NCBI GenBank assembly: GCA_003136575.1 | Contig: PLEX01000170.1 | Location: 28,689-73,451 of the forward strand | Length of the DNA: 44,763 bases | Source: Bryobacterales bacterium | GTDB taxonomy: Bacteria > Acidobacteriota > Terriglobia > Bryobacterales > Bryobacteraceae | Direction: 5' to 3' | In this document: in pieces, positions 1-9,312 of the stretch | Layout of the letters: each line of letters starts with the position of its first letter | Position numbering within the stretch: the first letter of the stretch is position 1 | Translations under genes and position numbers: made by a program | The notes under the pieces: generated by a model | What the model saw: the letters and a program-made list of their open reading frames with translations, nothing else | What the model was told of the DNA's origin: nothing | The model's database searches: none

Positions 1-663
1 ATGCGGCAGAAGATCGCCGAGCACATGATTGCCAGCCAGAATACTTCGGCGCACGTGACGACGGTGCATCGCGTCGACATGACGAAGGTCGCGAAGATGC
101 GAGCGAAACACAAGGACGCGTTCGCGGCGCGCCACGGCATGTCGCTCACGTTCCTTCCCTTCGTGACGCGCGCGGCAACCGAGGCGTTGGCGCAGTTCCC
201 GATCTTCAACGCGTCGATTGAGGGGACGAATATCGTTTATCACAACGAGATCAACATCGGGATCGCGGTGGCGCTCGATGGAGGGCTGATCGTGCCGGTA
301 ATCAAGGCCGCGGACGAGAAGAACGTGACCGGCCTGCAGCGGTCGATTGTGGATCTGGCCGGACGCGCGCGGGCAAGGCAACTGAAGCCGGATGAAATCC
401 AGGGCGGGACGTTCTCCATCACGAATTTTGGCAGCTTCGGCAGCGTGTTCGCGACGCCGATGATCAATCAGCCGCAGGTAGCGATTCTGGGCGTCGGGAC
501 GATCGAGAAGGTGCCGGTTGTGCTGGACGACGCTATTGCGATCCGGTCGCAGTGTTTCCTGGCGCTGTCGTTTGACCATCGGCTGATCGACGGCGCGCTG
601 GCCGATCAGTTCACGGCGAAAGTGAAGGCCGTGCTGGAGAGCTGGTCGGAAGATATTTTGTAG
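1..663 (+). CDS. 2-oxoacid dehydrogenase E2 acyltransferase, 3' part
   Basis: Catalytic domain of the dihydrolipoyl acyltransferase (E2) of a pyruvate, 2-oxoglutarate or branched-chain 2-oxoacid dehydrogenase complex, which moves the acyl group from lipoyl to CoA. The 220 visible residues fit a complete catalytic domain: an IAEHM opening, the NIGIAV...GLIVPV core, a GTFSITNFG segment, and the active-site FDHRLIDGA (HxxxD) near residue 190. Family members carry lipoyl and E3-binding domains in front of this, so the ATG at base 1 is probably an internal Met and the gene starts outside the window. Which 2-oxoacid is used cannot be told from this part. The next gene starts 17 bases after the stop, on the same strand. 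Confidence 0.93.
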   Translation: MRQKIAEHMIASQNTSAHVTTVHRVDMTKVAKMRAKHKDAFAARHGMSLTFLPFVTRAATEALAQFPIFNASIEGTNIVYHNEINIGIAVALDGGLIVPVIKAADEKNVTGLQRSIVDLAGRARARQLKPDEIQGGTFSITNFGSFGSVFATPMINQPQVAILGVGTIEKVPVVLDDAIAIRSQCFLALSFDHRLIDGALADQFTAKVKAVLESWSEDIL

Positions 664-680
664 AGGCCGGGAGCGGTCAT

Positions 681-1294
681 TTGGAAAAGGTGTTCGAGAG
701 CCAGACGACGCTCGCGTTGTTCCTGCTGCTCTTCATTCCCGGGTTTATCTCGCTGAAGGTTTACGACCTCCTGATTCCTGGCGAGCGGCGAGATTTCACC
801 AGATCGCTGGCCGATGCCATCGCTTACAGCGCCCTGAATCTCGGAGCGCTGATTTGGCTGGTAGTGCCGGTGTGGTCTGGCCGTCTGCCGCCCTGGGAGT
901 GGTACATGGCCACATTCTTCCTCCTGGTCGGAATGCCCGCCCCGTGGCCCATTCTGTTTCTGCAGATCCGAAAGGTGCCGATTGTTGCGAATCGGATCTC
1001 CAGCCCAAACCCTCGAGTCTGGGACGACATTTTCTCAAAACGAACCATTTACTGGGTAATCGTCCATCTGAAGGATCACGCCGGATCTGTGGCCTTTACG
1101 GGCCGAAGTCGTACTCATCACACAGCCCAGCCCCATCGGAGACTTACCTTGAAGAAGTCTGGCGCCTCGGCGAAGATGGAGGGTTTACCGGATCCATCGT
1201 GCACTCGACCTCGGGTATCCTGATCATGGGAACGGACATTTTGGCTCTTGAATTCTTTCGCGATAATGAAGTAGACATGGAGGAGGATATATGA
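681..1294 (+). pseudogene. DUF6338-like membrane protein, frameshifted
   Basis: Function unknown. The first frame opens at a TTG (681) seven bases after GGGAG and encodes a hydrophobic N-terminus (LALFLLLFIPGFISLKVYDL) and a second apolar stretch around residues 45-85. Family-like sequence continues to IVHLKD at 1076. It resumes in another frame at base 1079 as RRICGLYGPKSYSS...YLEEVW...EFF and ends at 1294. One base lost, or two gained, at about 1077-1078 explains the break. The joined product would be about 204 residues, the usual size for DUF6338 proteins as I remember them. The family name is recalled from the GFISLKVYDL and YLEEVW segments, not from a search. The stop overlaps the start of the next small ORF (ATGA), suggesting translational coupling. 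Confidence 0.7.
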
Positions 1295-1434
1295 GAACTC
1301 AGCACGGAAAAGGCCGCACGTATACTCCAAAGCCCCGTAATGGGAATTACCAGCCGATTATGCCTCCGTCGCTCGTCGGCAAGAAGATCACTCCCCCTAC
1401 GACCGGCTCCGGCGTTCCGTCACCGAAGAAGTAA
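1291..1434 (+). CDS. 47-residue Pro/Lys/Tyr-rich small protein
   Basis: A short ORF with an AGGAGGA ribosome-binding site at 1281-1287 and an ATG that overlaps the stop of the DUF6338 gene by four bases. The product starts MRTQHGKGRTYTPKPRNG, contains YQPIMPPS, and ends GVPSPKK. It is basic and proline-rich, with no hydrophobic segment, so it is likely disordered. I do not recognise a family. The strong ribosome-binding site and the ATGA overlap are the main reasons for calling it a gene. Coupling to a membrane protein suggests it works with that protein, but nothing in the sequence says how. Confidence 0.6.
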   Translation: MRTQHGKGRTYTPKPRNGNYQPIMPPSLVGKKITPPTTGSGVPSPKK

Positions 1435-1788
1435 CGTCGGATTTTGTGTCGTTCCTTCGCAACTCTTCGGTGTCCTTCCCGCGCGGTGGGAGACGTGAAA
1501 GAGCACGCTTCGGCGGGGTTCCATCGCGTGAGCGTTAGCGACGATTTGACTAAGCGGCTGAAGGAGTGCGACGTTCAGTTGATCCAGGCTTGCGATGCCG
1601 CGAACCAGGACCTTGACGCAGCGCAAATTGAAGAACGAGTTTGACGGAAACGACGATGAAATGTCGGAACCCTGGAAATGAGCCGGGGAAGTAATTCCGG
1701 GGTGCGTTGAGACCTGACGGGTTGCGCTCGACTTGACGCTCGCGTTGGGGATTCGCAAGACACTGCCCTGCTTTTCCCGTCAGGCGCG
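1435..1788 (+). other. Gap with a weak 66-codon ORF
   Basis: About 350 bases without a supported gene. A plus-strand ORF at 1444-1644 contains a helical-looking run (DDLTKRLKECDVQLIQACDAA). The next bases in another frame read FDGNDDEMSEPWK before a stop near 1680, so a short frameshifted gene is conceivable. There is no ribosome-binding site and no family I recognise. The right edge probably holds the rmuC promoter: TATGCT at 1790-1795 could be its -10 box. Confidence 0.3.
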
Positions 1789-1818
1789 GTGTATGCTTGG
1801 AAACATAGCGGCATTAAA

Positions 1819-3045
1819 ATGTTTTCCGTCATCTCGCTCGCGCTTCTCGCAATCATAGTCGTTTTACTCGCTGTTCTGCTGCTTCGTCCGCGCCCGGTCG
1901 ATTTCCGCGACGACATCGCCCGCCTGCGCCAGGCCCAATCCGACGATGCCCGCGCGCTCCGCGAAGAACTCGCTTCGGGCCTGCAGCGCTATGCCATGCA
2001 GACCGACCAGCGCGCCGAAGCGCTGCGCACCGCCGTGATGCATCAACTGGCCGATGCCCAGCGCGGCCAGCGCACCGAACTCGAATCGATCCGCGCCGCG
2101 CTCGACCAGCGGCTTGCCGCCATTCAGACCGACAATGCCGCGCGCCTCGAACAGATGCGGCAAACGGTCGACGAAAAGCTGCAATCGACGCTCGAAACGC
2201 GCCTTGGCGAGTCGTTCCGCCTCGTCAGCGAGCGGCTGGAGCAGGTCCACAAAGGCCTCGGCGAAATGCAAACTCTTGCCGCCGGCGTGGGCGATCTGAA
2301 GCGCGTGCTGAGCAACGTAACGACGCGCGGCGCATGGGGCGAAGTGCAACTTGAAAACCTGCTCACGCAGATGCTCGCACCCGACCAGTTCGAGCGCAAC
2401 GTTGCCACCACGGGCACTGGCGAACGCGTCGAGTTCGCTATTAAGCTGCCCGGCCAGGGCACGGGGACCATGTGGCTGCCGATCGACGCGAAGTTCCCGG
2501 CCGAGACGTACCAGCGCCTCGCGGCCGCGGCCGAGCGCGGCGATGCGGAGGCTGTCGAGGTATGTTCGCGCGAACTCGAAACTGTCATCCGAACGTGCGC
2601 GAAGACCTTCAGCGGCAAGTACCTCGCGCCGCCCGCAACCACCGATTTCGGCATTCTGTTTCTGGCCACGGAGGGGCTTTACGCGGAAGCGTTGCGGCGT
2701 CCGGGCCTTGCGGAAGCTTTGCAGAGCCAGTATCGGGTGGTGCTGGCCGGGCCGACCACGTTTGCCGCGCTCCTCAATAGCCTGCAAATGGGCTTCCGCA
2801 CGCTGGCGATCCAGCAGCGGTCGGGCGAAGTGTGGAAGATCCTTGGCGAGGTGAAGACGCAATTCGGCAAGTATTCGCAGGTGCTGGACCTGATCCGCAA
2901 ACGGCTCGACCAGGCCGTGGAAACAGTCGATCAGGCGGCTGTCCGCACGCGCGCGATCGAGAGCAAGCTCAAGCGCGTGGAATCCGTGGAGGACCCCGAC
3001 GCTCCGGAAGCCGACAACGTCATTCAGTTGGCCGCCGCGGGCTGA
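1819..3045 (+). CDS. rmuC: RmuC-family protein
   Basis: RmuC proteins limit recombination at inverted repeats, and the family is thought to have a nuclease-like fold. The protein (408 residues from 1819) has an N-terminal membrane anchor (VISLALLAIIVVLLAVLLL), and a long coiled-coil-like region rich in Arg, Glu, Gln and Ala to about residue 150. The conserved core follows, with the family motif TRGAWGEVQLENLL and then LPIDAKFP and TDFGILFLATEGLYAE. An ATG at 1789 is in frame, but it overlaps the likely -10 box TATGCT, so the ATG at 1819 is preferred. It appears to be a single-gene unit; the next gene starts 48 bases downstream. Confidence 0.93.
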   Translation: MFSVISLALLAIIVVLLAVLLLRPRPVDFRDDIARLRQAQSDDARALREELASGLQRYAMQTDQRAEALRTAVMHQLADAQRGQRTELESIRAALDQRLAAIQTDNAARLEQMRQTVDEKLQSTLETRLGESFRLVSERLEQVHKGLGEMQTLAAGVGDLKRVLSNVTTRGAWGEVQLENLLTQMLAPDQFERNVATTGTGERVEFAIKLPGQGTGTMWLPIDAKFPAETYQRLAAAAERGDAEAVEVCSRELETVIRTCAKTFSGKYLAPPATTDFGILFLATEGLYAEALRRPGLAEALQSQYRVVLAGPTTFAALLNSLQMGFRTLAIQQRSGEVWKILGEVKTQFGKYSQVLDLIRKRLDQAVETVDQAAVRTRAIESKLKRVESVEDPDAPEADNVIQLAAAG

Positions 3046-3093
3046 TCGGCGCGGGTTGGGAAGCGGCTGCCGCCACGGGTCATGATATGAACT

Positions 3094-4770
3094 ATGGACA
3101 TGACTCGCCGCCAGGCCATTTTGTCGCTATCGACCGCCGCTGCCGCAATGGCGGCCCCATCCAGCCCGCCCGATGCGCCGGTTAACGTCATCGCCCGCAC
3201 TGACGCGGCCGTCGACACGTATCTCCGAACGCAGATCACGGAACCGGGTCCATGGCTCGGCAGCGTTCCAGACGAATATCTGCAACACCCCGCCGGGGTG
3301 CCGAGCGGTCTCATCGAACTGATGACGGCGGCGCTGATTCATCCCGGCTCGAAGCACCACAACGATAACGAACTGGTGAATCGCATCCGGCTGGCCGCCG
3401 GTTACCTGGAGCGCAGCCAAAGCCCGGAAGGCTTCATCGATCTGCTTTCGACGAACTTCAATTCCCCTCCCGATACCGGTTTCGTGGTTCACAACGTGGG
3501 CACGGCGGCGGCCATCGCGAAGCTGTATTCCAACGACACGGTGCTCGGCCTGTTGCGGCCCTTTCTGGTCAAGGCGGGCAACGGCCTGGCCGTCGGCGGC
3601 ATACACACGCCGAACCATCGCTGGGTGGTTTCGTGCGCTTTGGCCCAGATTCACGACGTTTTTCCGAACCCGGCCTATCTGCAGCGCATCAATCAGTGGC
3701 TGGCCGAAGGCATCGATATCGACGCGGATGGCCAGTACACCGAACGCAGCACGGTCACTTACAACACGATTTGCGACCGCGCCTTCACCGTGCTCGCGGC
3801 GAAACTCAAGCGGCCCGAACTGCTCGATCCCGTCCGCCGCAATCTGCGCGCCATGATGTATCTGCTGCATCCGGATGGCGAAGTCGTCACCGAAGTTTCG
3901 AAGCGGCAGGACCAGTTTGTGCGCGGCACAATGGCCGGCTACTGGTTCCCGGTGCAGTATCTTGCGATTTACGACAAGGACGGCCAGTTCTCCGCGCTGG
4001 CAAGCCAACTGGCACCGGATAACGCGCGGCTTTCCGCGCTGATGGAATATCCGGAACTGACTGCGGCGCTTCCGCCAGCCGCTCCGCTGCCGGAAGACTA
4101 CGAGAAGTTATTTCCACTGGTCGGCTTGGCGCGAATTCGCCGCGGGCCGCTCGATGGCACCGTGATCCTCGCGGACAGCAGCCGTTTTTTCAGCGCGCGC
4201 AGAGGGCCGCTGGTGATCAATGCCGTACGTTTTGCGACGTCGTTCTTCGGCAAGGGACAGTTTATTCCGGCGTCGACGGCGCAGCGCGATGGCGCGTATG
4301 TTGCAACGCAGTCGCTCGAAGCGCCTTACTACCAGCCGCTCACGCCGGTTCAAACGGTGGATTACCGCAACTGGGCTGCGCTGCGGGAGAAACGCAGGCA
4401 GACGCAGATCTGCGAACTGGAGCAGTCGGCCACCGTCAAGGAACGGCCGAACGGTTTTGCAGTGCGAATTCAGGCAAGCGGAAACACGTCCGGCGCGCGG
4501 CTGGGCGTTCCTTTGGCGGTTGAAATCAATCTGCGCGAAGGTGGCCGGCTCGAAGGCTGCCACCCCGCACCGCACGCGGAAGGGGCATGGATGCTGGAGA
4601 AGGGCTACGCGTCGTACTCGCTCGAAGGCCATACGCTGCGCTTCGGGCCGGGCGCCGCTCCCCATCTGCTGACGCAACTTCGCGGCGCGGAACCGAAGTT
4701 GCCCGGCGTGGGCGTTTATGTAACCGGCTACACGCCTTTCGACCAAACGCTTTCCTTCGAGTTCAGTTAG
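3094..4770 (+). CDS. Tat-exported protein, possible alpha/alpha-toroid hydrolase or lyase
   Basis: A 558-residue exported protein of unknown function. The N-terminus MTRRQAILSLSTAAAAMAA is a twin-arginine signal; the ATG at 3100 fits this better than the one at 3094. The first 330 residues look helical with repeated Trp/His/Tyr-rich turns (HTPNHRWVVSCALAQI, GQYTERSTVTYNTICDRAF). The last 200 look like a beta-rich domain. This order resembles heparinase-like and alginate-lyase-like polysaccharide enzymes (helical toroid plus beta sandwich), but I see no diagnostic catalytic motif, so this is only a structural guess. A -10-like CATGATATG lies just upstream of the start, leaving little or no 5' leader. 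Confidence 0.6.
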   Translation: MDMTRRQAILSLSTAAAAMAAPSSPPDAPVNVIARTDAAVDTYLRTQITEPGPWLGSVPDEYLQHPAGVPSGLIELMTAALIHPGSKHHNDNELVNRIRLAAGYLERSQSPEGFIDLLSTNFNSPPDTGFVVHNVGTAAAIAKLYSNDTVLGLLRPFLVKAGNGLAVGGIHTPNHRWVVSCALAQIHDVFPNPAYLQRINQWLAEGIDIDADGQYTERSTVTYNTICDRAFTVLAAKLKRPELLDPVRRNLRAMMYLLHPDGEVVTEVSKRQDQFVRGTMAGYWFPVQYLAIYDKDGQFSALASQLAPDNARLSALMEYPELTAALPPAAPLPEDYEKLFPLVGLARIRRGPLDGTVILADSSRFFSARRGPLVINAVRFATSFFGKGQFIPASTAQRDGAYVATQSLEAPYYQPLTPVQTVDYRNWAALREKRRQTQICELEQSATVKERPNGFAVRIQASGNTSGARLGVPLAVEINLREGGRLEGCHPAPHAEGAWMLEKGYASYSLEGHTLRFGPGAAPHLLTQLRGAEPKLPGVGVYVTGYTPFDQTLSFEFS

Positions 4771-4826
4771 GTCCACCAGAGCCGCTGGATTGCGCTTAAA
4801 CTAACGGTCAGGAGGATTTTTCGCCG

Positions 4827-5747
4827 ATGAAGACAGCAACACTATTCGCATTGATGCTTGCCGCATGCCTGACCGCGTCAGCCGATTTCAGCTACACGAG
4901 CACCATGAAGACGACCGGAGGGTCCATGGCCGCGATGATGGGCACAGCGGGCGACCGCACGACCAACGTCAGCTGGAAGGGCCAGAAGATGGTGACCGTA
5001 AGCGGCGGCACTTCCACCATCATTGACGTGGATGCGCAGACCGTCACGACCATAAACAATACGCAGAAAACCTGGACGGTGAAGGCATTTTCGGACCTCG
5101 CCGGCACCGGAGCCAATACCGATGTTTCGGTCGACGTGAAAGAAACCGGCCAGAAGAAGACCGTGAATGGGTTCAATGCGAGCGAGGTGATCGTGACCAT
5201 GAATATGGATATGGAAATGGGGCGCGGCGGAATGGCCATGAAATTACAGCTTGAGTTGGATATGTGGATCTCGTCGGAAGTGCCGGGCGCGGCCGATCTG
5301 CACGCGTTCTACCGAAAGAACGCCGCGTCCTTTCCATGGAGCGCGATGATGGCGGACAGCGGCAACCAGAGCGTTCAGAAGGCGATCGCCCAGGTGCAGC
5401 GCAAGCTGGCGGAACTGGACGGCGTTCCCGTGCAGCAGATTCTGCGAGTGAAGCAGGCGGGCGGCGCGCAGGTGGCCCAGGCTCCTACGATGCCGCAGAT
5501 GACTCCCGCGCAGGCCGCGCAGATGCAGGCGGCAATGGCGAAGATGCAGGATATGGCAAAACAGGGTGGTCCGGGTGCGGCTGCGGCTCAGCAAATGATG
5601 GCCGGCATGGGCGCGATGAACGGGGCTGCGGCGGGCGGTGGCGCTCCCGCGTTGATTGAGATGACTGTAGATTACAGCGGCTTCTCAAGCGCCAGTGTGC
5701 CCGGTTCGTTGTTCGCGATTCCGGACGGATACAAGCAGGTCAAGTAG
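4827..5747 (+). CDS. Secreted Met/Ala/Gln-rich protein, DUF4412-like
   Basis: Exported protein of unknown function, 306 residues. It has a strong ribosome-binding site (GGAGG 4811-4815) and a Sec signal (MKTATLFALMLAACLTASA). The mature N-terminal half has the pattern of DUF4412-type proteins: a reporter of a Met-rich strand set (SYTSTMKTTGG, TWTVKAFSDL), an NGFNASEV turn, and WISSEVPGAADLHAFY. Residues 220-285 are low complexity, with runs of Met, Ala, Gln and Gly (AQAAQMQAAMAKMQ). The high Met content could suggest metal or oxidant contact, but that is speculation. It stands alone, with the broken TIGR03435 gene 18 bases downstream. Confidence 0.65.
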   Translation: MKTATLFALMLAACLTASADFSYTSTMKTTGGSMAAMMGTAGDRTTNVSWKGQKMVTVSGGTSTIIDVDAQTVTTINNTQKTWTVKAFSDLAGTGANTDVSVDVKETGQKKTVNGFNASEVIVTMNMDMEMGRGGMAMKLQLELDMWISSEVPGAADLHAFYRKNAASFPWSAMMADSGNQSVQKAIAQVQRKLAELDGVPVQQILRVKQAGGAQVAQAPTMPQMTPAQAAQMQAAMAKMQDMAKQGGPGAAAAQQMMAGMGAMNGAAAGGGAPALIEMTVDYSGFSSASVPGSLFAIPDGYKQVK

Positions 5748-5765
5748 GACTGGGTCAATCGAGGA

Positions 5766-6687
5766 ATGAAGAACCGAGTATTGGTGCCCGCAGCTTTGCT
5801 AATGCTGGCCTTCCCACAAGCCCGCCCACGCTCAGCGTCCGCCGGAGTTTGACGCGGCTGTTATTAAGCTCGATCAATTCGGACCGGGCCCAGGGGGACT
5901 GATGGGCGGGCCCGGGACCGACGACCCGGGGCGCGTGACATGGGGCAAGGTCTGGCTGCGGGATCTGGTCGCAACAGCATTCCATGTGGAACCGGAAAAC
6001 GTATCCGGTCCGAGATGGACTGGGATGAACGGAGCCCAGTTGTACGCGTTGACGGCAACAATGCCGCGCGACACGAACAGGCACGATTTCGAACTCAAGC
6101 TCCAGAAGTTTCTGATTGAGCAATTCAAACTGAAGCTGCACCGCGAGCCGAAATTGTTCCCGGCGTATGATCTTGTTGTGGCGCCGGGCGGGGCCAAACT
6201 GAAGGCATCGGCCGATCAGAGCGATCCCACGGGCCCCAACGCCCCGTATCTGTTGTCCGATACGACAATCGACGCCGACAGATTCCCAGTGATTCGGCCC
6301 GGTCACGGAATGGTGAGCAGCTATAGCGCGCACCTCGGGGGTCGCCGCCAGACCTTTCAGCAATACACGATGTCTGAGTATGCAAAATACCTGATTGGCG
6401 GCGTAACTCCGGAGGGAAGCCCCACTCACTACGTAGTCGATAAGACCGGGCTGAAGAGCCGCTACGATTTCAAGTTGAAGTTCGAGCCGGGCGGCGATCC
6501 GATCAAGCTCGGACCCGCGGTGCAGGCAGCTTTGGGCGTACCAGACGCGTCCGAGCCCGACAGCGGTCTGCCGAATATCTTCAAGGCACTCGAACCACAA
6601 CTCGGGCTGAAGCTGGTCAAGGCCAAAGATATTCCGATGGACACAATAGTCATTGACTCTGCGGAAATGATACCGGTGGGGAACTGA
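5766..6687 (+). pseudogene. TIGR03435-family exported protein, frameshifted after the signal
   Basis: A member of the Solibacter paralogue family TIGR03435 (function unknown). The ATG at 5766 opens a signal peptide (MKNRVLVPAALLMLAFPQA) that runs into a stop. The mature part is in the next frame from 5821: AHAQRPPEFDAAVIKLD, where FDAAVIKLD replaces the usual FEVASIKP. The frame then reads through KFLIEQFKLKLHREP, YDLVVAPGGAKLK, VVDKTGLKSRYDFKLKF and a final VIDSAE to 6687. A one-base gain (or two-base loss) at about 5820 accounts for the break. An in-frame TAA at 5800 rules out an upstream start in the second frame. ATG 5902 is open but would remove the signal and conserved N-terminus. Confidence 0.8.
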
Positions 6688-7130
6688 CACGTGCTTGAAG
6701 AAGTTCGGTGAATCGAGCGCCTTGAGAACGCTCATGGCAGCGCGGCAAGTGAATCGAAGACGCCATATTTGAGCGTACCGAATGCGCCTCCCGGTGCTAA
6801 ACTGCCCCCAGCCAATCCCTTCCGCCACGCTCCCTCCGGGCTGGTGTCTGGCTCATCATTCGCTGCGAGGCCACCGAGAAGTGTCCGATCGCGTGCGAGC
6901 CGGGGATCACCACCGACGATCCGGCGACCGCCGGTCAAAACCCCTGACGTTATGGCTTACACGGTTTGGGACGATCGCCGCCAGAAGCGCTGCGATCAGT
7001 GTAGTTGCAAGGGTAACTGCGGCATTTGCGAAGGCGCGGCCGACGAGACGAGAACCCGTGGTGCGCCTCGGCGCGGTCTCGGCGGTTATGAACACGTCAG
7101 CTTCGGCCTACGCTGCGCTAACATTTATTA
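6688..7130. other. 443-base gap, no supported gene
   Basis: No convincing coding region. On the minus strand 6907-7095 encodes one apolar segment (AAVTLATTLIAALLAAIVP) that could be the last membrane helix of a lost permease, but the flanking sequence does not support this. The right edge carries a -10-like TAACAT (7119-7124) six bases before the next gene. Confidence 0.4.
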
Positions 7131-8753
7131 ATGCGTATTTCCCTCGCGCCCGTGCTGGCGCTGCTGCTTTTTTCCGACGCTCCGGCCGTCGCAGCGGGGC
7201 CGTCCTCTCCCGCCATCACGCTCGAAATCAGCGACTACGCGACCATGCCAATGACCGGTAAGGTAGATGGCAAAGGCCAGATCATGGGCCTTCTCGCGCG
7301 AGCCAATTTTATGCGCGAAGAGCCGGGCGGCGACGGAAAGAGGATCTTCGTCAACGATCTGAACGGTCCCCTCTACATTCTCGACAAGCAGACCGGCAAG
7401 TTCACCACTTATCTCAATTTCAACGGGCGCGACGGGCAACCCGGCTTGTTCCGTCGGCTGCCCACCGAGAGCGGATTCGCGAACGGTTTTATCTGTTTCG
7501 CGTTCGATCCCGACTACGCCCGCAACGGCAGGTTCTACACGATTCACCTCGAAGATCCCGAGGTCCCCGCGTCCGCCAGTCCCGACAATACGAACTTCCC
7601 GGGACTCAAACAGATTTACGAACTCACGCAACCGATCGCGACCCCCGGTCCAACCGCTCGCGAGGCGGTGCTCGTCGAGTGGACCGACACCAACACAGCC
7701 AATTCGACCTTCGAAGGAACTGCCCGCGAGTTAATGCGCCTCCGGCTGAACACGCAGATTCACCCCATGGGCGACCTGATGTTCAATCCAACCGCGCGTC
7801 CCGGCGACCCGGACTGGCGCGTGCTCTACATCGCATGCGGAGACGGCGGTTCCGGCGAATCGAAGAATCCCGAAATGCGCTCCAATCCGCAGCGTCTGGA
7901 TACCCTGGTCGGGAAGATTCTCCGCATCGTTCCCGACCTCAACGAGCGAAAAGAATCAAGCGCCGTCAGCCAGAACGGGCGCTACCGCATTCCCAACGAC
8001 AACCCGTTCGTGTCCAAAGCGGGCGCTCGCGGCGAGATCTGGGCATACGGTCTGCGCAATCCCGCTCGCCTGACTTGGGATTTCGATCCCGCCAACCCGC
8101 GCGACAATCGTTTGATAGCAGGCGTGATCGGCCTGAACACGTGGGAAACGGTCGTCATCATCCACAAAGGCGCCAACTACGGCTATTCTCTGCGGGAAGG
8201 CAACCAGAAGCTGGAAACGACCAACAAGACTGCCGACTTGCCGGAGGACGACCGAATTCCCGTCCAAGTCAATGCCACCGAAACCGACGGTATGGTAACT
8301 CCCCGGTATCCGGTCATTCAATACGGGCACGTCAAAGGCGGTGGCGACGCCATGTCGAGCGGTTTTGTCTATCGCGGCAAGGCCATCCCGGCGCTGCGGG
8401 GCAAATACATCTTCGGCGATATTTCGACCGGCAACATCTGGTATGCGGATTACGGGGAAATGATTGCCGCCGATGCCGGAAATACGAAGAAGCCAGCCGA
8501 AATGCACCCGGTTGGGATTCGGTGGGCAAAACCGGGCGGCGAGGCTGAAGTGTACGGCTCGATGGCACCCATTACGGAAATCGCCTATCACGCCAGAGGC
8601 GGCACTGCGAAAGGGCTGCCCGGATTCGCTGCGGTCAACGGCGGAGGGCGCTCGGATATCCATCTTTGGGCCGATTCAACCGGCGAGCTTTATATCATCT
8701 CGAAGAGCGACGGCATGATCCGGTCGGTCGTCGGCGCCACCGTCGATCATTGA
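7131..8753 (+). CDS. PQQ-dependent glucose/sorbosone dehydrogenase-like protein
   Basis: An exported six-bladed beta-propeller of the soluble glucose/sorbosone dehydrogenase family. Enzymes of this family oxidise sugars in the periplasm with PQQ. The 540-residue product has a signal peptide (MRISLAPVLALLLFSDAPAVAA) and typical blade motifs: GFICFAFDPDYARNGRFY, MGDLMFNP, LYIACGDGG, KILRIVPD, EIWAYGLRNPARLTWD, NYGYSLREG, and a late GKYIFGDISTGNIW. The substrate is unknown and PQQ ligands were not individually verified. The start follows a -10-like box with no ribosome-binding site, so the mRNA may be leaderless. It appears to be a single gene. Confidence 0.85.
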   Translation: MRISLAPVLALLLFSDAPAVAAGPSSPAITLEISDYATMPMTGKVDGKGQIMGLLARANFMREEPGGDGKRIFVNDLNGPLYILDKQTGKFTTYLNFNGRDGQPGLFRRLPTESGFANGFICFAFDPDYARNGRFYTIHLEDPEVPASASPDNTNFPGLKQIYELTQPIATPGPTAREAVLVEWTDTNTANSTFEGTARELMRLRLNTQIHPMGDLMFNPTARPGDPDWRVLYIACGDGGSGESKNPEMRSNPQRLDTLVGKILRIVPDLNERKESSAVSQNGRYRIPNDNPFVSKAGARGEIWAYGLRNPARLTWDFDPANPRDNRLIAGVIGLNTWETVVIIHKGANYGYSLREGNQKLETTNKTADLPEDDRIPVQVNATETDGMVTPRYPVIQYGHVKGGGDAMSSGFVYRGKAIPALRGKYIFGDISTGNIWYADYGEMIAADAGNTKKPAEMHPVGIRWAKPGGEAEVYGSMAPITEIAYHARGGTAKGLPGFAAVNGGGRSDIHLWADSTGELYIISKSDGMIRSVVGATVDH

Positions 8754-8838
8754 GCCGAACGCCGTTCAAAATTGCAGCCGCGTCCATGGGCTCTCTGCTA
8801 TTCCCCGCGACGGGCGACGAACTGACCTGTCGGCTAGT

Positions 8839-9312
8839 TTAGTTAACTGCGTCAGCGGTCTCGGGGAGAATGCCTTCTTCCACGGGATGTAGCGCCACAA
8901 AACGATGGCGGGAAAACGCCACTGCAAAAGCTGACACCTCAAGGCGAACGACTTTACCAATAACGATCAGGCGGACCGGAATCCTTCCGCCCTGCGGAGC
9001 GGGCCATTGGATGGTCAGTTGCACCTTCCTGCCAAGTTGCAGTTCATGCGTGCACGAAACCAACGCTTCCGCGCTGCTCATATTGAGTACCCGGCCGACG
9101 CCGGAATCACGTCCCTTCCCGAGAGTACAGAAGCGAAGCGGCATGTTAACCGGGAAGCGAACTCTCGACCGCCGATCGCCGTCAACTGGCCTTTCGTACG
9201 CTTCCGTCCGAAAAGGCGCTCTGACCGCTGAATCCATCATGTCGGCTTGTTTCAAAAACATCCTCGCGTGAAATGCTGTCTGAGCCGCCACTTCGGCAAT
9301 CCTGCAAGCCAT
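8839..9312 (-). CDS. PilZ-like protein
   Basis: A 157-residue protein with the arrangement of a PilZ domain, the family that binds cyclic di-GMP and alters motility or envelope functions. The arginine-rich entry RRSRVRFPVNMPLRF is near residue 47. A GRVLNMSSAEALVS strand stands where binding proteins have (D/N)xSxxG, but the final Gly is Glu here, so cyclic di-GMP binding is doubtful. A beta-rich segment (RKVQLTIQWP...RLIVIGKVVRLE) follows. The start is uncertain; Met 18, 25 or 26 are alternatives to Met 1. It is monocistronic and convergent with the sugar dehydrogenase gene. Confidence 0.7.
   Translation of the reverse strand: MACRIAEVAAQTAFHARMFLKQADMMDSAVRAPFRTEAYERPVDGDRRSRVRFPVNMPLRFCTLGKGRDSGVGRVLNMSSAEALVSCTHELQLGRKVQLTIQWPAPQGGRIPVRLIVIGKVVRLEVSAFAVAFSRHRFVALHPVEEGILPETADAVN

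Noticed and set aside
1864..2862. 332-residue ORF on the minus strand
   Set aside because: Antisense of rmuC; composition mirrors the sense codons.
6907..7095. Minus-strand apolar ORF as the tail of an ABC permease
   Set aside because: One membrane-like segment only; the flanking residues do not match permease ends.
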